This document shows positions 11,199-22,978 of a stretch of 64,000 bases of DNA, one piece after another. Below the pieces are notes generated by a model. That model was not told the origin of the DNA, ran no database searches, and saw nothing but the letters and a program-made list of their open reading frames with translations. Positions within the stretch are counted from its first letter, which is position 1. Each line of letters starts with the position of its first letter. The translations under genes and the position numbers were made by a program. This DNA is from Elmis aenea (Eukaryota; Arthropoda; Insecta; Coleoptera; Elmidae): the NCBI GenBank assembly GCA_947652605.1, contig OX393579.1, forward strand, positions 50,784,970 through 50,848,969, given 5' to 3'.

Positions 11199-12830
11199 AT
11201 ATTAATAATAATAATAATAATAATAGGCTTTATTTAGTTATAAAAGAAACTATTTATACATCAATCTTTACAACTAGTACTTCAAATTAAAATTGCAGTT
11301 TTACATGGGTCTTACAACCTTCTTTAAACGCATGCAGATTAACAGAATATTTTAATTCGTTTGGTAATTGATTAAATAATTTTAGCCCTTTGTAATAGAG
11401 CGAGTTCTGTGTACTACTTTTTTTTACATTTAGGCAGTCTAAAATGTTCTCTTTGTCTTGTTTCATAATCATGCTGTTCTTTGTTGTATATCAGATATTT
11501 ACTCATATATCCTGGCATCATATTGTTTATACATTTATATATTAGAACCAAAACGTTATACACTGTATTTTGCCATATATTAAGGAACCCCAACTTATTA
11601 TGCATATATTCAATTTTAGTTAATTTAGAACACTGTAATATGATACGCAAAGCTCTGTTTTGCTGCTTTTGTAATTTTTTCAGATCCCCCTCATTACTTA
11701 GAAATATTATGCTACTGCAATAATTAAAGTATGGTTCTATTATTGTATGATAGACCAATATCCTAGCTTCAAAGTTTAATTTATTCGATATTCTCCCAAA
11801 ATAACTAATTTTTGCACCAACTTTTTTTACAATATAATCGATGTTCTTTTTAAATTTTAAATGATTATCTATAATTACCCCTAGGTATTTAAACTCTTCA
11901 ACTATCTCTACCTTATTATTATCTATAAATACGTTAACATTTGACATATTGCTGAATTGTGTACTACCTATTACCATGCATTTTGTTTTAGATACATTCA
12001 ACTCCAGTTTATTAGCTTTAAACCAATCTGTTACTTCAATTAAATCTTCGTTTATGACATTAACTGTTGTTTGTAAATCTTCACCTGATACCGAAATTAA
12101 CGTATCATCTGCAAATAAATGTATGTCACACGATTTAACTGTCTGCGTAATGTCATTTATGTAAATATTGAATAAAACTGGACCTAAAACTGATCCTTGT
12201 GGTACACCTAACTCGTTAATAATTGCCTTTGATTCTACTTTTCCCACCCTGGTTTTTTGAAATCTGTTTGATAAATAACTTTCAAACCATTTTAGTTCAT
12301 TCCCTTGGATTCCGTACATTTGTAATTTTTGCAAAAGTCTTTTTCTACAGATTGTTTAAAATGCTCGTTTCAGATCGACAAAAACTGCCAAAATTATTTT
12401 ATCGTTTTCAATTTCATCTCTCCAATTTGTTAAAACTAAATTCAATGCTGTTTCGCATGAATGCTTATGTCTAAATCCTGATTGAGAATCTGATATAGTT
12501 TTGTTACTGTTAAGAAATTCTACGAGTTGTTGTTTAACTATAATTTCTAATATTTGTTCTATTTTAGGTAACATATTTATAGGTCTAAACTCACCGCATT
12601 TTTTAGTGTTAATAATTTTTGGAATAGGAATAACCGTATTAATTTTCCAAATTTCTGGTACTACCCCGTACTGTAATGATTCATTTATAATGTTAACTAA
12701 TGTTTGCCCGATTACTGGTAAGGCATCCCTTATTGTACTAAGTGAAATATTATCTGTACTACTTGAATTTTTGATAGTATTCACTATTTTGTATACTTGG
12801 TCTAAGGTAACACATCTAAATTTAAGAAAA
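11199..12830 (-). mobile_element. 5'-truncated non-LTR retrotransposon (CR1/Jockey group)
   Basis: A reverse-transcriptase reading frame runs right to left and its 3' end finishes in a microsatellite (TAT/TTA)n at about 11199-11225, just after AATAAAGCC on the minus strand. A trinucleotide tail rather than poly(A) fits several CR1- or I-group LINEs. The 5' end stops at about 12830 within the N-terminal part of the RT domain, the usual 5' truncation. No clear target duplication is seen. Confidence 0.85.
11287..12784 (-). pseudogene. Reverse transcriptase of a LINE, one nonsense codon and one frameshift
   Basis: Domains in order: NTVIPIPKI...FRPINMLP (RT motif 1), QSGFRHKHSCETALN (motif 2), AVFVDLKRAF (motif A), GVPQGSVLGPVLFNIYIND (motif B), LFADDTLI (catalytic FADD), then KYLGVIIDNHLKF and a C-terminal domain ending NQLPNELK. 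All RT motifs are readable. A stop directly after VDLKRAF (12356-12358) lies in frame with the rest, and a frameshift falls in the A/T run near 11418-11424, after which the frame resumes as SSTQNSLYYKGLKLFNQLP. Endonuclease and ORF1 are missing. Confidence 0.88.
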
Positions 12831-13526
12831 CATTGATTTGTATGGATATCGAATTATAAAAGTCTGGGTCAGTTGTTTTAAACCTAATTGTACATTAGCT
12901 AATAACTGTAAAGTTAATGATTAATTAGCCCGAGGCAAAGTGTAGTTTACAGTAATTCATGTTAGCAAGGCAAACACACGTTATGTGAAGCTCAACAATA
13001 ATTACACAAATATGGCTGACTGCGATGTTATCCTACAAGCAATGTAAGCTTCATGCCCGGACGGTTTTCAACTTTTATTTGTTAATTTATGGCTTAATGT
13101 GATGAAGCCCAGCATCGTTACATCATAATTTATACAAGCAAGCTGCTCCATTAAAATATTTATGGAAATTGGGAAGTAATCATTACACAAATATTAATAA
13201 TGTTGAGTATACTAGTATTTCTACTATGTCAACAATTATCTTACTTTCTCTTAATGGCTGAAAGAATGTTTTACATTATACAAATTGTTTATTTAAATTG
13301 GAGCGAAATTATACAGTCGAGTAGTTTGTATAATCACGATAATTCATCATGTTTCAAATACCAGGTACATTTTTTTTAACGTTTTGAAATCACTTTCACA
13401 CACTGCTGATTTATAGTTTTTGGGGCAGAAAAGTAACTTAATGTTGACGTTTAAAACAGGAAACTTGAAAACAGTTCGTGAAAGATATTTTATAGATAGT
13501 AAAAAGGATGTTTGTAGTTTTATGCT
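12831..13526. other. Unique-looking sequence, no gene seen
   Basis: No recognisable repeat or open frame. No convincing splice-bounded exon. Confidence 0.35.
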
Positions 13527-13960
13527 GTAGTGCTGGACAAAAGTATGGAAACAGGCAAATATGTAGAATACTGTTGAAGATATTACAATGAAATTTGGTA
13601 TCTGAACATTATCTTATGTTCCGGATTCTATGCGATTATTAAGTTTGGAGCACGACTTTCGGTTAAACCGGAAGCGGACCCAAACTTTAAAGGTGTATTT
13701 TAAAATTTTTGGATTCCTGTACAAATTAATTTTAAGAAATGTATGAGGTTATATGCGCCTAAAGTCAACCGTTTTCGTAAAATTTACATTTTTATGAACA
13801 TTTTGAACGGTACAGCACTTTTAAAAATTTCCTACATTTAAAAACTTTGAAAAAGCAGTAGAAATTCGTTTGAAAGTTGGACTGACACATGAATTAACAC
13901 TTTTCGTTCGCTAAATTAAAAATATTATACAGGGCGTTTTTACGCTTCGTCAAACATTAA
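13527..13960 (+). repeat. Dispersed repeat, inverted copy of 1205-1625
   Basis: Starts with a motif resembling CTGGACAAAAGTATGGAAAC and shares in reverse complement the blocks AAATTTACATTTTTAT and ACATTTAAAAACTTTGAAAA with 1205-1625. It runs up to ATACAGGGCGTTTTTAC at about 13928, a CAGGG-type end. No coding sequence. Confidence 0.5.
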
Positions 13961-14103
13961 AGATCGATAATTAATTTTTCTTAAATACAATTTTTTTACA
14001 CAATCTTATAAAATATGTAATTGCGTTAAACTTCTTTGCTATTTGGCTATCCTTTTATCTCCAACAGTATGGGAGATCTCCATATTCTTCATGTTAATGC
14101 ATA

Positions 14104-15412
14104 CAGGGTGTTTCTGAACGATGTAGCATAATTTCTACTGGTAAATCTACATTGAAAAATAGGACGATTTAGCCCATCATGCTTTATGGAAAGTTGCATC
14201 GTTGCTAAGTTACAGCCCCATGAAGAGGAGATGACAAATTGGTTTTTTATTGATAAATTAAGAGCGCTTTGACTTACAACATTTATATTTAACACGTATT
14301 CTACAATAGGCAAGCGCGTTCTTATGCATAAGTTTGAGTGAAATCCCACCATAGGGGGTGCTACAATCGATAATAGCAGTGAAATAACCTGCTGTATTTT
14401 TTTTGTCGATCGTAATTTCAAATTTTTTATTGTAACAGTCGGATAGGTAGGTCTAAAATATACATCTTTAGTAACTTAAAGTTTTTTGATAGGAACCATC
14501 GTTTTGGAGAAAAACTCGATATTATTAAAATATAACCTTGAGTATTTAACAAAATCAACTGTAGATTTGAAAGCAAAAAATTTAAATAAATTGGAGCAAA
14601 ATCCTATTACAAGAGCGCTACAAACTTAGTTGGCTAATGTCATGCTTGACTTAAGGCTTGTTCATAATAAACTAAGTGAATGTCGGCTAATTCGTTTAAG
14701 AGTATGGGTCAATCTAAACAGATGAATCTTCCTTAGGTGTAAACAAATTTTACTTTGGTTACCTTTGTTAATAACAATCATAATCTCAATAGCAACAATG
14801 GTAACCACAGCAAAATGTGCTTACACCTAAGGAAGATTCATCTGTTTAGATTGACCCATACAAGTTTGTGTCTGACATTTAAAAAAAAAGGTTAGGTTAT
14901 GAACAAGCCTTAAGTCAAGCATGACATTAGCCAACTAAGTTTAGTAAAAAAAAATATTTGAGGTGTATAAACAGAGTTTGTCGATGCATCTTTAGCGCTA
15001 ATTTTCTCGAAAACGGCTACGTTTACAGCAAAAAACAAAGAGAGACGAATTTTTTCCCCTTAAGTCGTAGTTTCTTATGGACGAATGACATTTTCAATTT
15101 TATTCCAGAGAAAACAATTCTGAAGATGGTAAGCGGATGACCTGACTATAAATCATACTTCCAATTACGTGTTTTCTTTCTAATTATCCCACAAAGTCAA
15201 TGGGAAACACCCAAACATTTCGGCCAATTTTGATAGCTCTAGCTTAAACGGCTAGGACGTAATCGATTTTTTGATTTTTTTTTCTTGCAACTTTGGAGAT
15301 CTCTAACTTTGAAAGGAAGCATTTTCGGATAACAAAATGTTTGACAAATGGTCATCATTTTCACTCAGGAATATGCACCTACTTTTTGGCGGTGTATAAT
15401 GGGGACACCCTG
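14104..15412 (+). mobile_element. CAGGGTG-type element, copy 1, hosting a foldback insertion
   Basis: The left end CAGGGTGTTTCTGAACGATG and the first 240 bp recur at 31081, with blocks such as GTTACAGCCCCATGAAGAGG nearly identical. The copies share a later block (CATCGTTTTGGAGAAAAACT), which in this copy follows a further 140 bp lost from the other. A right end GGGGACACCCTG occurs at 15412, with TA on both outer sides, but only the first 8 bp of the two ends match, so 14104 and 15412 may belong to different elements. Confidence 0.5.
14622..14942. mobile_element. Foldback element with near-perfect arms
   Basis: AAACTTAGTTGGCTAATGTC at the left is the exact reverse complement of the right end, and this perfect outer arm runs for about 47 bp. 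After an unmatched stretch of about 35 bp, a second perfect arm of about 40 bp follows (TATGGGTCAATCTAAACAGA). The loop of about 80 bp is AT-rich. The near identity of the arms suggests a recent origin or gene conversion. No clear target duplication or coding capacity. Confidence 0.75.
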
Positions 15413-17085
15413 TATTTGAATTGTTCTGAAAAATTTGCCCAACCCTGTATATAAGTATACATTATTTTTTAATTGGAGCAACTTTTTTAAAGCAAACTAG
15501 TCAGAGTTGCTACTTTGTAAGTACTTTTTAAAACATAACTCAGAGTATAAAAGAATAATTTGCAGTAACTTCTCGTCTGTTTTTATTAGTTACATACTTT
15601 TTAAAATTATTCATTGCACCTTTTAATGATTGTACTTCTACAAAGTTGTAAAATACACATCTAAATTTTCATTATTGCCGTATAAATGTTGCAAGGGCTT
15701 TTAACAAATTTATTACAGGCAGAAGTAATAATATCCCGCAAAATTGTTCCTTATTTCGTTTGTTGGGTTGTCGAGAGTGCTCAGGTTAAAATATACGAGC
15801 CATAATGCAAGCAATAAAAACAGACCTTGTTGGATTAAAATTACGACTGAAAAATCATTTAATAAAAATGTATCTCAAAAGAAAGTAATTTGAATATATT
15901 AAGCCTGTATTCTGTTACAATTTTATTGTGTATGGCTCGGGCATAATACAAAACAAGCTTTTTATCAATTTATTTTTGTATACATCAAAGGATTTGTTTG
16001 AAAGCCTTGTAAAATGCAGTCGGACTCGGCGAATTAGAAAATTCGAAGCACAAAGAGTTGTACTTATAGTATCCAATAAAGCAAAATTAATAGCGCGTAC
16101 GGTAAAAACTTGATAAGCTTGTCAGAACCTTTAATCGGTGAAAATTGGTTGGACAAAAGCGAATCACTTTGCCACAAAACTTTACGCTCAAGTCTGCAGA
16201 CGAATCAATATTTTATGTACCTTTACATCATAAACCATTATTGTATTTATAAAGGAAGACTTGTCCGTGAAATGAATCCGTCATAACATTGTCAATAAAT
16301 TTTTTTATGTTTATGATGAAAAAATGGCTCTCTAAGATATTCAGTATCGTTAATATAAACTTGAAGACTCATAAATCAGTTGTACAAAACAAAAGCAAAA
16401 TGAACAAAAGAAAGATGATTTGTTTTCCGCACGGGACTGCGTTGTAGAGTGCGTTCAACCGACGTTTCGTGTGCCTGCGCGGAACATATTCAGGTCATAT
16501 AGAAGGTTTATTCTAGCAGACAATCTTGAATTTATTCATGAACTGGTTTATGAACATGTGTTAACTGTGGACCAATGAATCTATTAGTCACTGCTGGAAT
16601 AGAAAAGTATTTCTTTAAACAATTAAAAACTCCTAATTAAAATAAATTAAGTATTTGTCCTCATTTACCGTAGATGTAAGGTTTGTTCCAACAAGCGATT
16701 TAAAACCAATTCATGGATAAGTACATGAACTGGTATATTCACATGCGTGAACTATGTACTAATAAATGTATTGGCCAGTATTAGCCGTTGTTGGGACGCT
16801 TTTACGACTGGCCTAACTGTAAATGACATTTGTGTCTATTGGGTTCACAGAAATGTGCGCAAGGGTAAACGCCTTAAGAATCCAGTACTAAATGGAATTG
16901 GGAGGGCGATGCAGAGCTACCAGAGCTCATGTTAGTTATGAACAGCGCATGCGTGTACAAATCCAAGCGCTAGTGCATGCCTTCATTCGCTTACTATTTT
17001 GACCGTACACTGACTAGTTCATGTATTAGTTTTATAATAGCTGGAACAGGCGACTAACCGTCCGGTGAACTATCAGAGACTGTGC
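15413..17085. other. No gene seen; local CATGAACTGG repeats
   Basis: AT-rich up to about 16400. At 16430-17160 GC rises and short diverged repeats of the type TTCATGAACTGG...CATGTG(T/A)... occur at about 16538 and 16704, which suggests an old MITE-like repeat whose ends I cannot define. No credible coding exon. Confidence 0.3.
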
Positions 17086-17254
17086 TGGAACGCGATCTCG
17101 ATACTGCGCAGAATACTGATATGTACATTGGATCGTACATAGCCTTGTTAGAACAGACCTAAAATTTCGACTTCTCCCTGGCAAATTTTTAATCTGTTCT
17201 TGCGTTGTTTGCTCCTAGTTTTCAATTAACACTTTTGTCAGTCCATTAAAATGG

Positions 17255-17525
17255 TGGGGTGGAACTGGTACTCCAAAACGAGGAATGTTCAATTGCATTG
17301 AGAACATGGTTGTTGCTTAGTCAGTCCATTACACTGATGTAGTATGTCTTTTGCCACATGGGGTTGGGCATTATTTTGTTGAAAATGAAATCTTGGGCAT
17401 GATTTTCTGCAAAAGTAAAAATAGGTAATAGGTTCCAAAATATCGCTAACGAATTGTTCTGCAGGTAGCCATAAACGTGCAGAATATCTTTGAGGTTTGG
17501 GCTGCGCAGTCCAAACCTGGTGCAT
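17255..17525 (-). pseudogene. Tc1-like transposase remnant
   Basis: The minus-strand frame reads FVSDILEPITYFYF...FHFQQNNAQPHVAKDIL, matching the second catalytic region of Tc1-like transposases (usually Q-D-N-A-x-P-H). Here the catalytic aspartate is replaced by asparagine (QQNNAQPH). A further match to the L-N-P-I-E-H block (VLNAIEH) lies about 25 codons later in another frame, near 17285-17305, which shows a frameshift. The N-terminal DNA-binding part is not identifiable. Confidence 0.75.
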
Positions 17526-17798
17526 TTCCTCGTCGTGTGTGGAGAAGCTTTAAGGCCGGTGGCGAACTGTACAGTCCCCGAAATCCCAATCGAAAAACCT
17601 AATTTTTGTTACCTGCAGGCCGTAATTGCGCTGTTAAACGCGGCGTGTGTGCTGCCGTCAGTCGGCCTTGAGGTTTAGTGAATTCTCGTTGAAGATTGTT
17701 GTGGTTAACGTCATGTCTCGCTAATTTTTGGCAATTTCATAAAAAATTACGAAAATGAACCTTGCCTATGGCAAGTCAACTCAAAAGACTATTATGAA

Positions 17799-19074
17799 GG
17801 TCCGACACCTTAGCAGCACCACTTTCTCCAATCAAAATAAAACTTATGCCATAATTTTGTGCTAATTTTGTGCTATTTTGTGCGCTTTTCAAAAATATAT
17901 CATTTGTTTATGGTTGCCATTTAAAATAAGAAAGTTAGGTGTAATATATCGATATTAATATGAGTAAAAAAAGATTGTTTCTTTATAATAAATTCTCACT
18001 AATAATAAAAATATTTCTTGAAAAAAAAAAGTTAAACATAGGCGCCATTTTAGGTATTTGCCAAGGGCGCCAAAAACATTGCTACGGCTCTGTATATAAT
18101 ATAAAAGTATGATCTCTAATGTTACAGGATGTCCACCTATTGTGTATTTCCTTTATATCTGGTTTAAAAAATTAAAATGAATGTTTAGCAACAACATTTG
18201 TTGGAGAGTTTGAGTTCCATAACATTTTACTTTAAATACAATATGTTGCATAAACTTTAATTTTTGATTCTAAAAGAAATGGTTTATCAAAAATGTATAA
18301 GGTCCATCATATCAAAAATTTTGGCGTTTAGTTTTTTTAGGCCATAAAGCAACATTTTAAACATAAATAAAGTTTTTAAATAAAAAAGTCTATTTGTTAC
18401 ATATTGTTGTAGATAATTTAATCTTACTTAGAAAACTATACGGGTGTTGTTATTTGTCTTAAATTAATATTTGTCGAGTGGACAATGTAATAGAGTATTT
18501 TTTACTGTGGTATTTTTCGTTTAAGTTTTAGAGTTTTTTAGGAACTATAATTTGTTGATTTTTGCCTTGTATAGTTGACTTATATAGTTTTGCATTGTAA
18601 AATGTTATTTAATATTTATAAAATTATTAAACAATTTAAAACTTACTGGCAATAACAATAAAATATTAACTAAAAATATAATAATTTTTGTTCTACAATT
18701 AAACAATTACTTATAACTTCGTTCTGGAGTTAACAATAAAGAGTACAACATTATAACAACTAATTTAATTTAGGTACCTAAGATAGTGCTTACGCGTCAC
18801 CTTGGCAGCACCGGGTGAAAATTGTTTATAACTTCGTTATGGAGTTGGCACAAAATTTTATTTTTACGGCACAAAATAGCACAAAATTATGGCATAAACA
18901 AATTTCCATTCAGAGAAAGTGGTGCTTACGCGTCACCTTAGCAACCTCGAGCGAAAATTGTTTATAACTTTTTTCTGGAGTTGGCACAAAATTTTATTTT
19001 TACGGCACAAAATAGCACAAAATTATGGCATAAGTTTTATTTTGATTGGAGTGGTGCTGCTAAGGTGACGGACC
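17799..19074. mobile_element. 1.28-kb TIR element of unknown superfamily
   Basis: The left end GGTCCGACACCTTAGCAGCA and the right end (reverse complement GGTCCGTCACCTTAGCAGCA) start an inverted repeat of about 50 bp that also shares CCAATCAAAATAAAACTTAT. A subterminal block of about 115 bp (GCTTACGCGTCACCTTGGCA, GTTGGCACAAAATTTTATTT) is present twice in direct orientation at 18787-18900 and 18925-19035. Flanks share CTATTA near the ends, possibly a decayed 8-9 bp duplication. There is no transposase. The interior at 18121 starts a second repeat related to 53136. Confidence 0.75.
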
Positions 19075-19543
19075 TCTATTAGCCATTTGTTGATGCCATG
19101 ACTTGTAGTCAAGATCTGACGTAAAAACTTGAGGATTTTCCAGCGCCGTGTGTGTGCGAGGGTTCAGTTGAGAAAATCCTGCAGGCTTTTTCCTTGAGGA
19201 TTTCCTGCACGTGTATGGCTATCTTAAGACTTCCATGTTCTATGACCACCAGCTTTGGGCGTCAATTCAAGCATATTCCATCCCACACCATTATGGATCC
19301 TCTTCCGAAAAGACGAGTTTTTTACATCTTTTGATCGCGAAATCTCTCACCTCGTGGCGTGTAGTCCATCATTCATCCAATATAGCTGCTAAATTTGAAA
19401 TGGAACAAAATATATTGCTATTATAATTATGCAATTTTGCCAAACTCGTAGCGCTTGAAATACATTATCACGATGTTTTTGTCTTCCACTGTACAATACT
19501 TAAGACAAAATATAAAACGAAGTGTTCTGTAATTATATTATAC
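19075..19543. other. No clear feature
   Basis: Slightly GC-richer than average, with short frames on the plus strand that show no recognisable domain. It may be a decayed mobile element. Confidence 0.3.
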
Positions 19544-20307
19544 CTAGGCTGTTGTAATATAGAGGGCAGCAAAAATTCCTAATTTCTGGATTCCAGATTT
19601 GAGCGTTCCAGCGATGAACGATTCCCGTGTTGCATGGTTCCATCGTTGCATGATTCCCGCGTTGAGTGATTCCAACGTTGAGCGATTCAAGATTTGAATG
19701 ATTCTGTCGGTGCATTTTCCAGACTTGAACAATCCATATTTGAATGTTCCAGATATTAATGGCTTACCTTCACTACAAAATGCATCTAGAACTGCACAAT
19801 GACGTGCAATTAGTTCTGGATTCTAGCCAATCTCCAATATCTTATCACCATCTGCCTCAAGCGATTTCTGATGGTTTGCATTAAAAATACCTGCAAATAA
19901 AACATCCATAATCACTTTAATGTATTGACATCTAGTTTTGCGGTAGATAATAATTTCCGTGTTATATAAATTTTTGGTTATCCAAGGTCCCCTTGATCCA
20001 CAATACGTCAAACAATCGAAAGTCTATTTTGTTGTTAATAGTGTGACTTATTTCCTTTGTTTTTGCGTCATATTCGTTTATTAAAATCAACGCGGAGTAG
20101 CTCAAAAAGCATGGGGAAAATGTCTGTTGAACCTTTCACGAATTTTGAATTTATCGGGCCAATTTGAATATTAATGATCGCATTACCTCTGCACAATATT
20201 TGATCGTTCATGTGGTTTTGTTCTCTCATTATTACGCTAAAAATGTACATGCAAATTACAGTGTAACATGAATTTTCTTTATTAATGTAATTACAACCAC
20301 GGCACAA
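19544..20307 (-). pseudogene. Possible decayed coding region of unknown family
   Basis: On the minus strand a frame runs from 20307 to 20068, and another from 20011 to 19544 is open for about 155 codons except for one TAG at 19823, unusual in such AT-rich DNA. Readable stretches include GDKILEIG, then NPELIARHCAVLDAFCSEGK. The two frames would need at least one frameshift to join. The last third passes through a 16-bp minisatellite. I recognise no domain, and the call rests on frame openness alone. Confidence 0.28.
19589..19760. repeat. 16-bp minisatellite, about 11 units
   Basis: Units of 15-16 bp of the type GATTCCNNCGTTGANT follow each other without gaps: GATTCCAGATTTGAGC, GTTCCAGCGATGAAC, GATTCCCGTGTTGCAT, GGTTCCATCGTTGCAT, GATTCCCGCGTTGAGT, GATTCCAACGTTGAGC and further diverged units. 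Units differ at several positions, so the array is old or under relaxed homogenisation. Confidence 0.9.
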
Positions 20308-21690
20308 GTGTAATGACGGTGTAGCAGTTAAGCAGGTGATAATTAATTTTGTATCTTAAGCAGTATGCACACAGCGCCTTATTTTCATTTTTGATTTCTT
20401 AAATTTTTTATAAAGTGTAGTTTATGGTTGTATTTCTAAAATTAAAAAAGGTTTTTGTAACATAATTGAGGGAACTACCAAAATACACTTTGCATTTTGC
20501 AGTCGAAAAAATATTTTCTGTACGTGTAAAATAAAACAAATGGGTTTTAACACCTTGGTTATGATTTTAAAACAATTTTAAAGCTGTCGCTCTTGTAATG
20601 TTGACCTAAAAATACGAGTTGGGAATTTTTAGATACACTACACGCAAAGATTTAATCGCAAATGTGTGTTACCGTACACGTCATACTATTAAAAATTTCT
20701 TTATTTAGCTACTTGCTTAGCTTTTTATGCAACTTTTTAACTTTAAGAATTTTTAAGTGTCGTTATATAAGGAGACAATGCATAATAATATAAATAAGTA
20801 CCGAACGTATTCGGTTTTTTTTAATTTAAAAAAGTGTAAAAGGAATATTTTTTTATGTCTATGAATATAAAGTACAGTGAAAAGGTTAACTAAATCAAAT
20901 AAATAATAAATAATTGGTGATTGTTTTAATACGTTAATGAATTAATTTACAGACAGATTAAATTTCTTGAGGATTCGCTCATTATAAGACCTAGAATATA
21001 GATATAAATTTGATAAAGCTGCAAAATTAATGATACGAAACCAGGTACCTATAAGATATAGGCAACTATTACAATTAAACAAACTTAAAAAAATCTCCGA
21101 AATTAATAGGAGTATTTTATTTTTCGCCTTTTGGTTTATGAAAACGACTTTGGTTACAAAACATTTTGTTCTGCGTTTAATTTTTTTTTCCGACATTCTA
21201 TGGGTGAGATGTTACTTGTTTATTAATTGCAAACATCACCTGTTTACGAAATCATTACAAACTTTGGTAAGGAAGTTTTTACAAAATTACCACATCTTGG
21301 TTATTTTTTGCCACAAATATATAAAACTATATATTTTTGAACAGGTAAAAAAAATCTGTTTGGGAGCATTTAGGGTTTCTATTTAAAAAAAAATTAAGTT
21401 TACTTCATAACTCGAAAGTTAAGTTCGATAAAAAAATAATTTTGTTTTTAAATTAAGCATAAAAATCTTTATAAAAACCTTTTTATCATTTTGTAGTATT
21501 TTAATAAATAAAAAAGTTATAGTAAGTTTTCAAAAATGATGAAATTTCATTTTTCGTCTGTAGTGCCAAAATGGAGAGCCATATAAAAATCTGATTACAT
21601 AGGCGTTCTTTTCTCAAAAAATTAGACCAAGAGACCAATATCAACTTTTTGCTAACTATTACGGTAACCGAGATACCCCGCAAAATTCAA
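20308..21690. other. AT-rich sequence, no gene seen
   Basis: No convincing coding or repeat structure. Near 21660-21709 the text (GAGATACCCCGCAAAATTCA followed by GGTCCACCCTG) is the right end of a CAGGGTGGACC-type element whose left end is not found; the 7320-7336 end resembles it. Confidence 0.35.
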
Positions 21691-21717
21691 ATTTGGTCCA
21701 CCCTGTAGGTACGTGTA

Positions 21718-21997
21718 CAGGAAGGCTTATTTTCGATGCCCATACAGGGTATCTCGGTTGTTATAAGAGGTGTAATATATCGATATCTATATGAGTTAAA
21801 AAAATTTAATATTAACTACAAAAAAGCAACCCAAAAATGTTTTTAATGTTTTTGGTTATATTTCGAAAATTAAAATAGATATAAAAAATCTGTTTACGGC
21901 AATGGATTCCTCTCGAAAAAAGAAATCAAGACTACATACTTAGTTTTTTTAAATTTCTGATAATAACCGAGATGGGCATCGAAAACAGGCCAACCTG
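21718..21997. mobile_element. 280-bp TA-flanked MITE with a 7-bp insertion in one arm
   Basis: The left end reads CAGGAAGGCTTATTTTCGAT and the right, in reverse complement, CAGGTTGGCCTGTTTTCGAT. Both continue GCCCAT...ATCTCGGTT. In the left arm ACAGGGT is inserted inside this sequence. TA flanks both sides (21716-21717 and 21998-21999), the target duplication of Tc1/mariner-type elements. Non-coding. Confidence 0.8.
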
Positions 21998-21999
21998 TA

Positions 22000-22055
22000 C
22001 AGTGGAACCTCTATATTCGTCAAATCCAATATGCGTCCATTTTTCGAAAACAAAT
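22000..22055 (+). mobile_element. pogo/Tigger-like terminus
   Basis: Begins CAGTGGAACCTCTATATTCG directly after TA, in the style of pogo/Tigger ends. The matching opposite end is not seen. It abuts the MITE 21718-21997. Confidence 0.45.
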
Positions 22056-22111
22056 GTCCCCCTATTTGTCCAAAAATTCAATATTAGTGTTAGAATAGGT
22101 ACTCTTTATTT

Positions 22112-22978
22112 TCTATTTTCATGGATACTTCAGACAAACGCTATAAAAGTGGTTGACAGTTATTAATATTGGCATTTTTTATCATTTCCAAGGCTTACTA
22201 TTTAAAAATGTCACCTTTTCTCTTAACTTTATTAAAAATTCTTAACACGTTAACCGCCACCATGTTAAACAAAAGTAGGTTTTTTTGGCCACCAATTGTA
22301 ATGTAGTGTTGTATCCAATGTTGTGTTGTATCCAAATGGATACAGGTGGCCCATCGGGCCATATAGATACAAATGGCGTTTAACGTGTTAATAACTCGAA
22401 AATTATTGCAGATAGGTATAGGAAATGCTAATGCAGATTGATGAAGTATGTAATTTTGCATTAGGAAATGCAAAAAGGGGCATTGTATTTGAAGAAAACG
22501 AGTTTTAGTGGTCTGAAGTTGTATTAAAAGAAAATTAAATTTTGGACACCCTGTAAGTCAAGCATCGACTGCAAAAATTCCAGTATTAACTCCAAGGTTT
22601 CTTCTATGCATAATCTTAATTTAAGCGTTTTCTCTTCAAAAAATGGCGGCGGTAGATAATATTAAACATCACGATGAAAATCAAAAACTTTTCAAAAAAG
22701 TTCAAAAATCTAAAAAACTACTGCACTTAGGTATAGGGAATGCTAATAAAAGTCCCTCTAAAATAACGTGTTTAATCCAAAAATGCAATAAAAAATAGAC
22801 CATTGTATTTGAAATAAGAAAGTGGACGCCAACTTCCGGTATTTCCGGAAGCGTCGCCATCTTGAAAGTATTTTCATTAAAATTATCAGATGCCATTATG
22901 CTCATAACCAAAATTTCAGATTAAACCCTTTTTCATTCTTCATATATTTTTAATGCCCGGTCCCAATCAATCACCCTG
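22112..22978 (+). repeat. Dispersed repeat family R1, copy 1
   Basis: This is one of three copies of a roughly 730-bp repeat (others 45190-45921 in the same orientation and 47187-47905 inverted). Landmarks: TCATGGATACTTCAG, ATTATTGCAGATAGGTATAG, CAAGGTTTCTT, AATGGCGGCGGTAGATAATA, and the right end GGTCCCAATCAATCACCCTG followed by TA. An internal CACCCTGTA near 22554 suggests that the repeat is itself built from two CAGGGTG-ended units. This copy carries a 142-bp MITE insertion. Confidence 0.85.
22246..22387. mobile_element. 142-bp piggyBac-like MITE in a TTAA target
   Basis: The ends CACGTTAACCGCCA and (reverse complement) CACGTTAAACGCCA are inverted repeats, each flanked by TTAA (22242-22245 and 22388-22391). 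Copy 2 of the surrounding repeat (around 45330) lacks the insert and reads straight through, so the empty site is visible in the same window. Exact TTAA duplication is the mark of piggyBac-type insertion. No coding capacity. Confidence 0.88.

Noticed and set aside
11481..12474. Plus-strand frames over the LINE at 11.2-12.8 kb
   Set aside because: Antisense shadows of the minus-strand reverse transcriptase, which shows all RT motifs.
21030..21386. 118-codon plus-strand frame
   Set aside because: Low-complexity K/F/I/L-rich translation of AT-rich DNA without motif or context.
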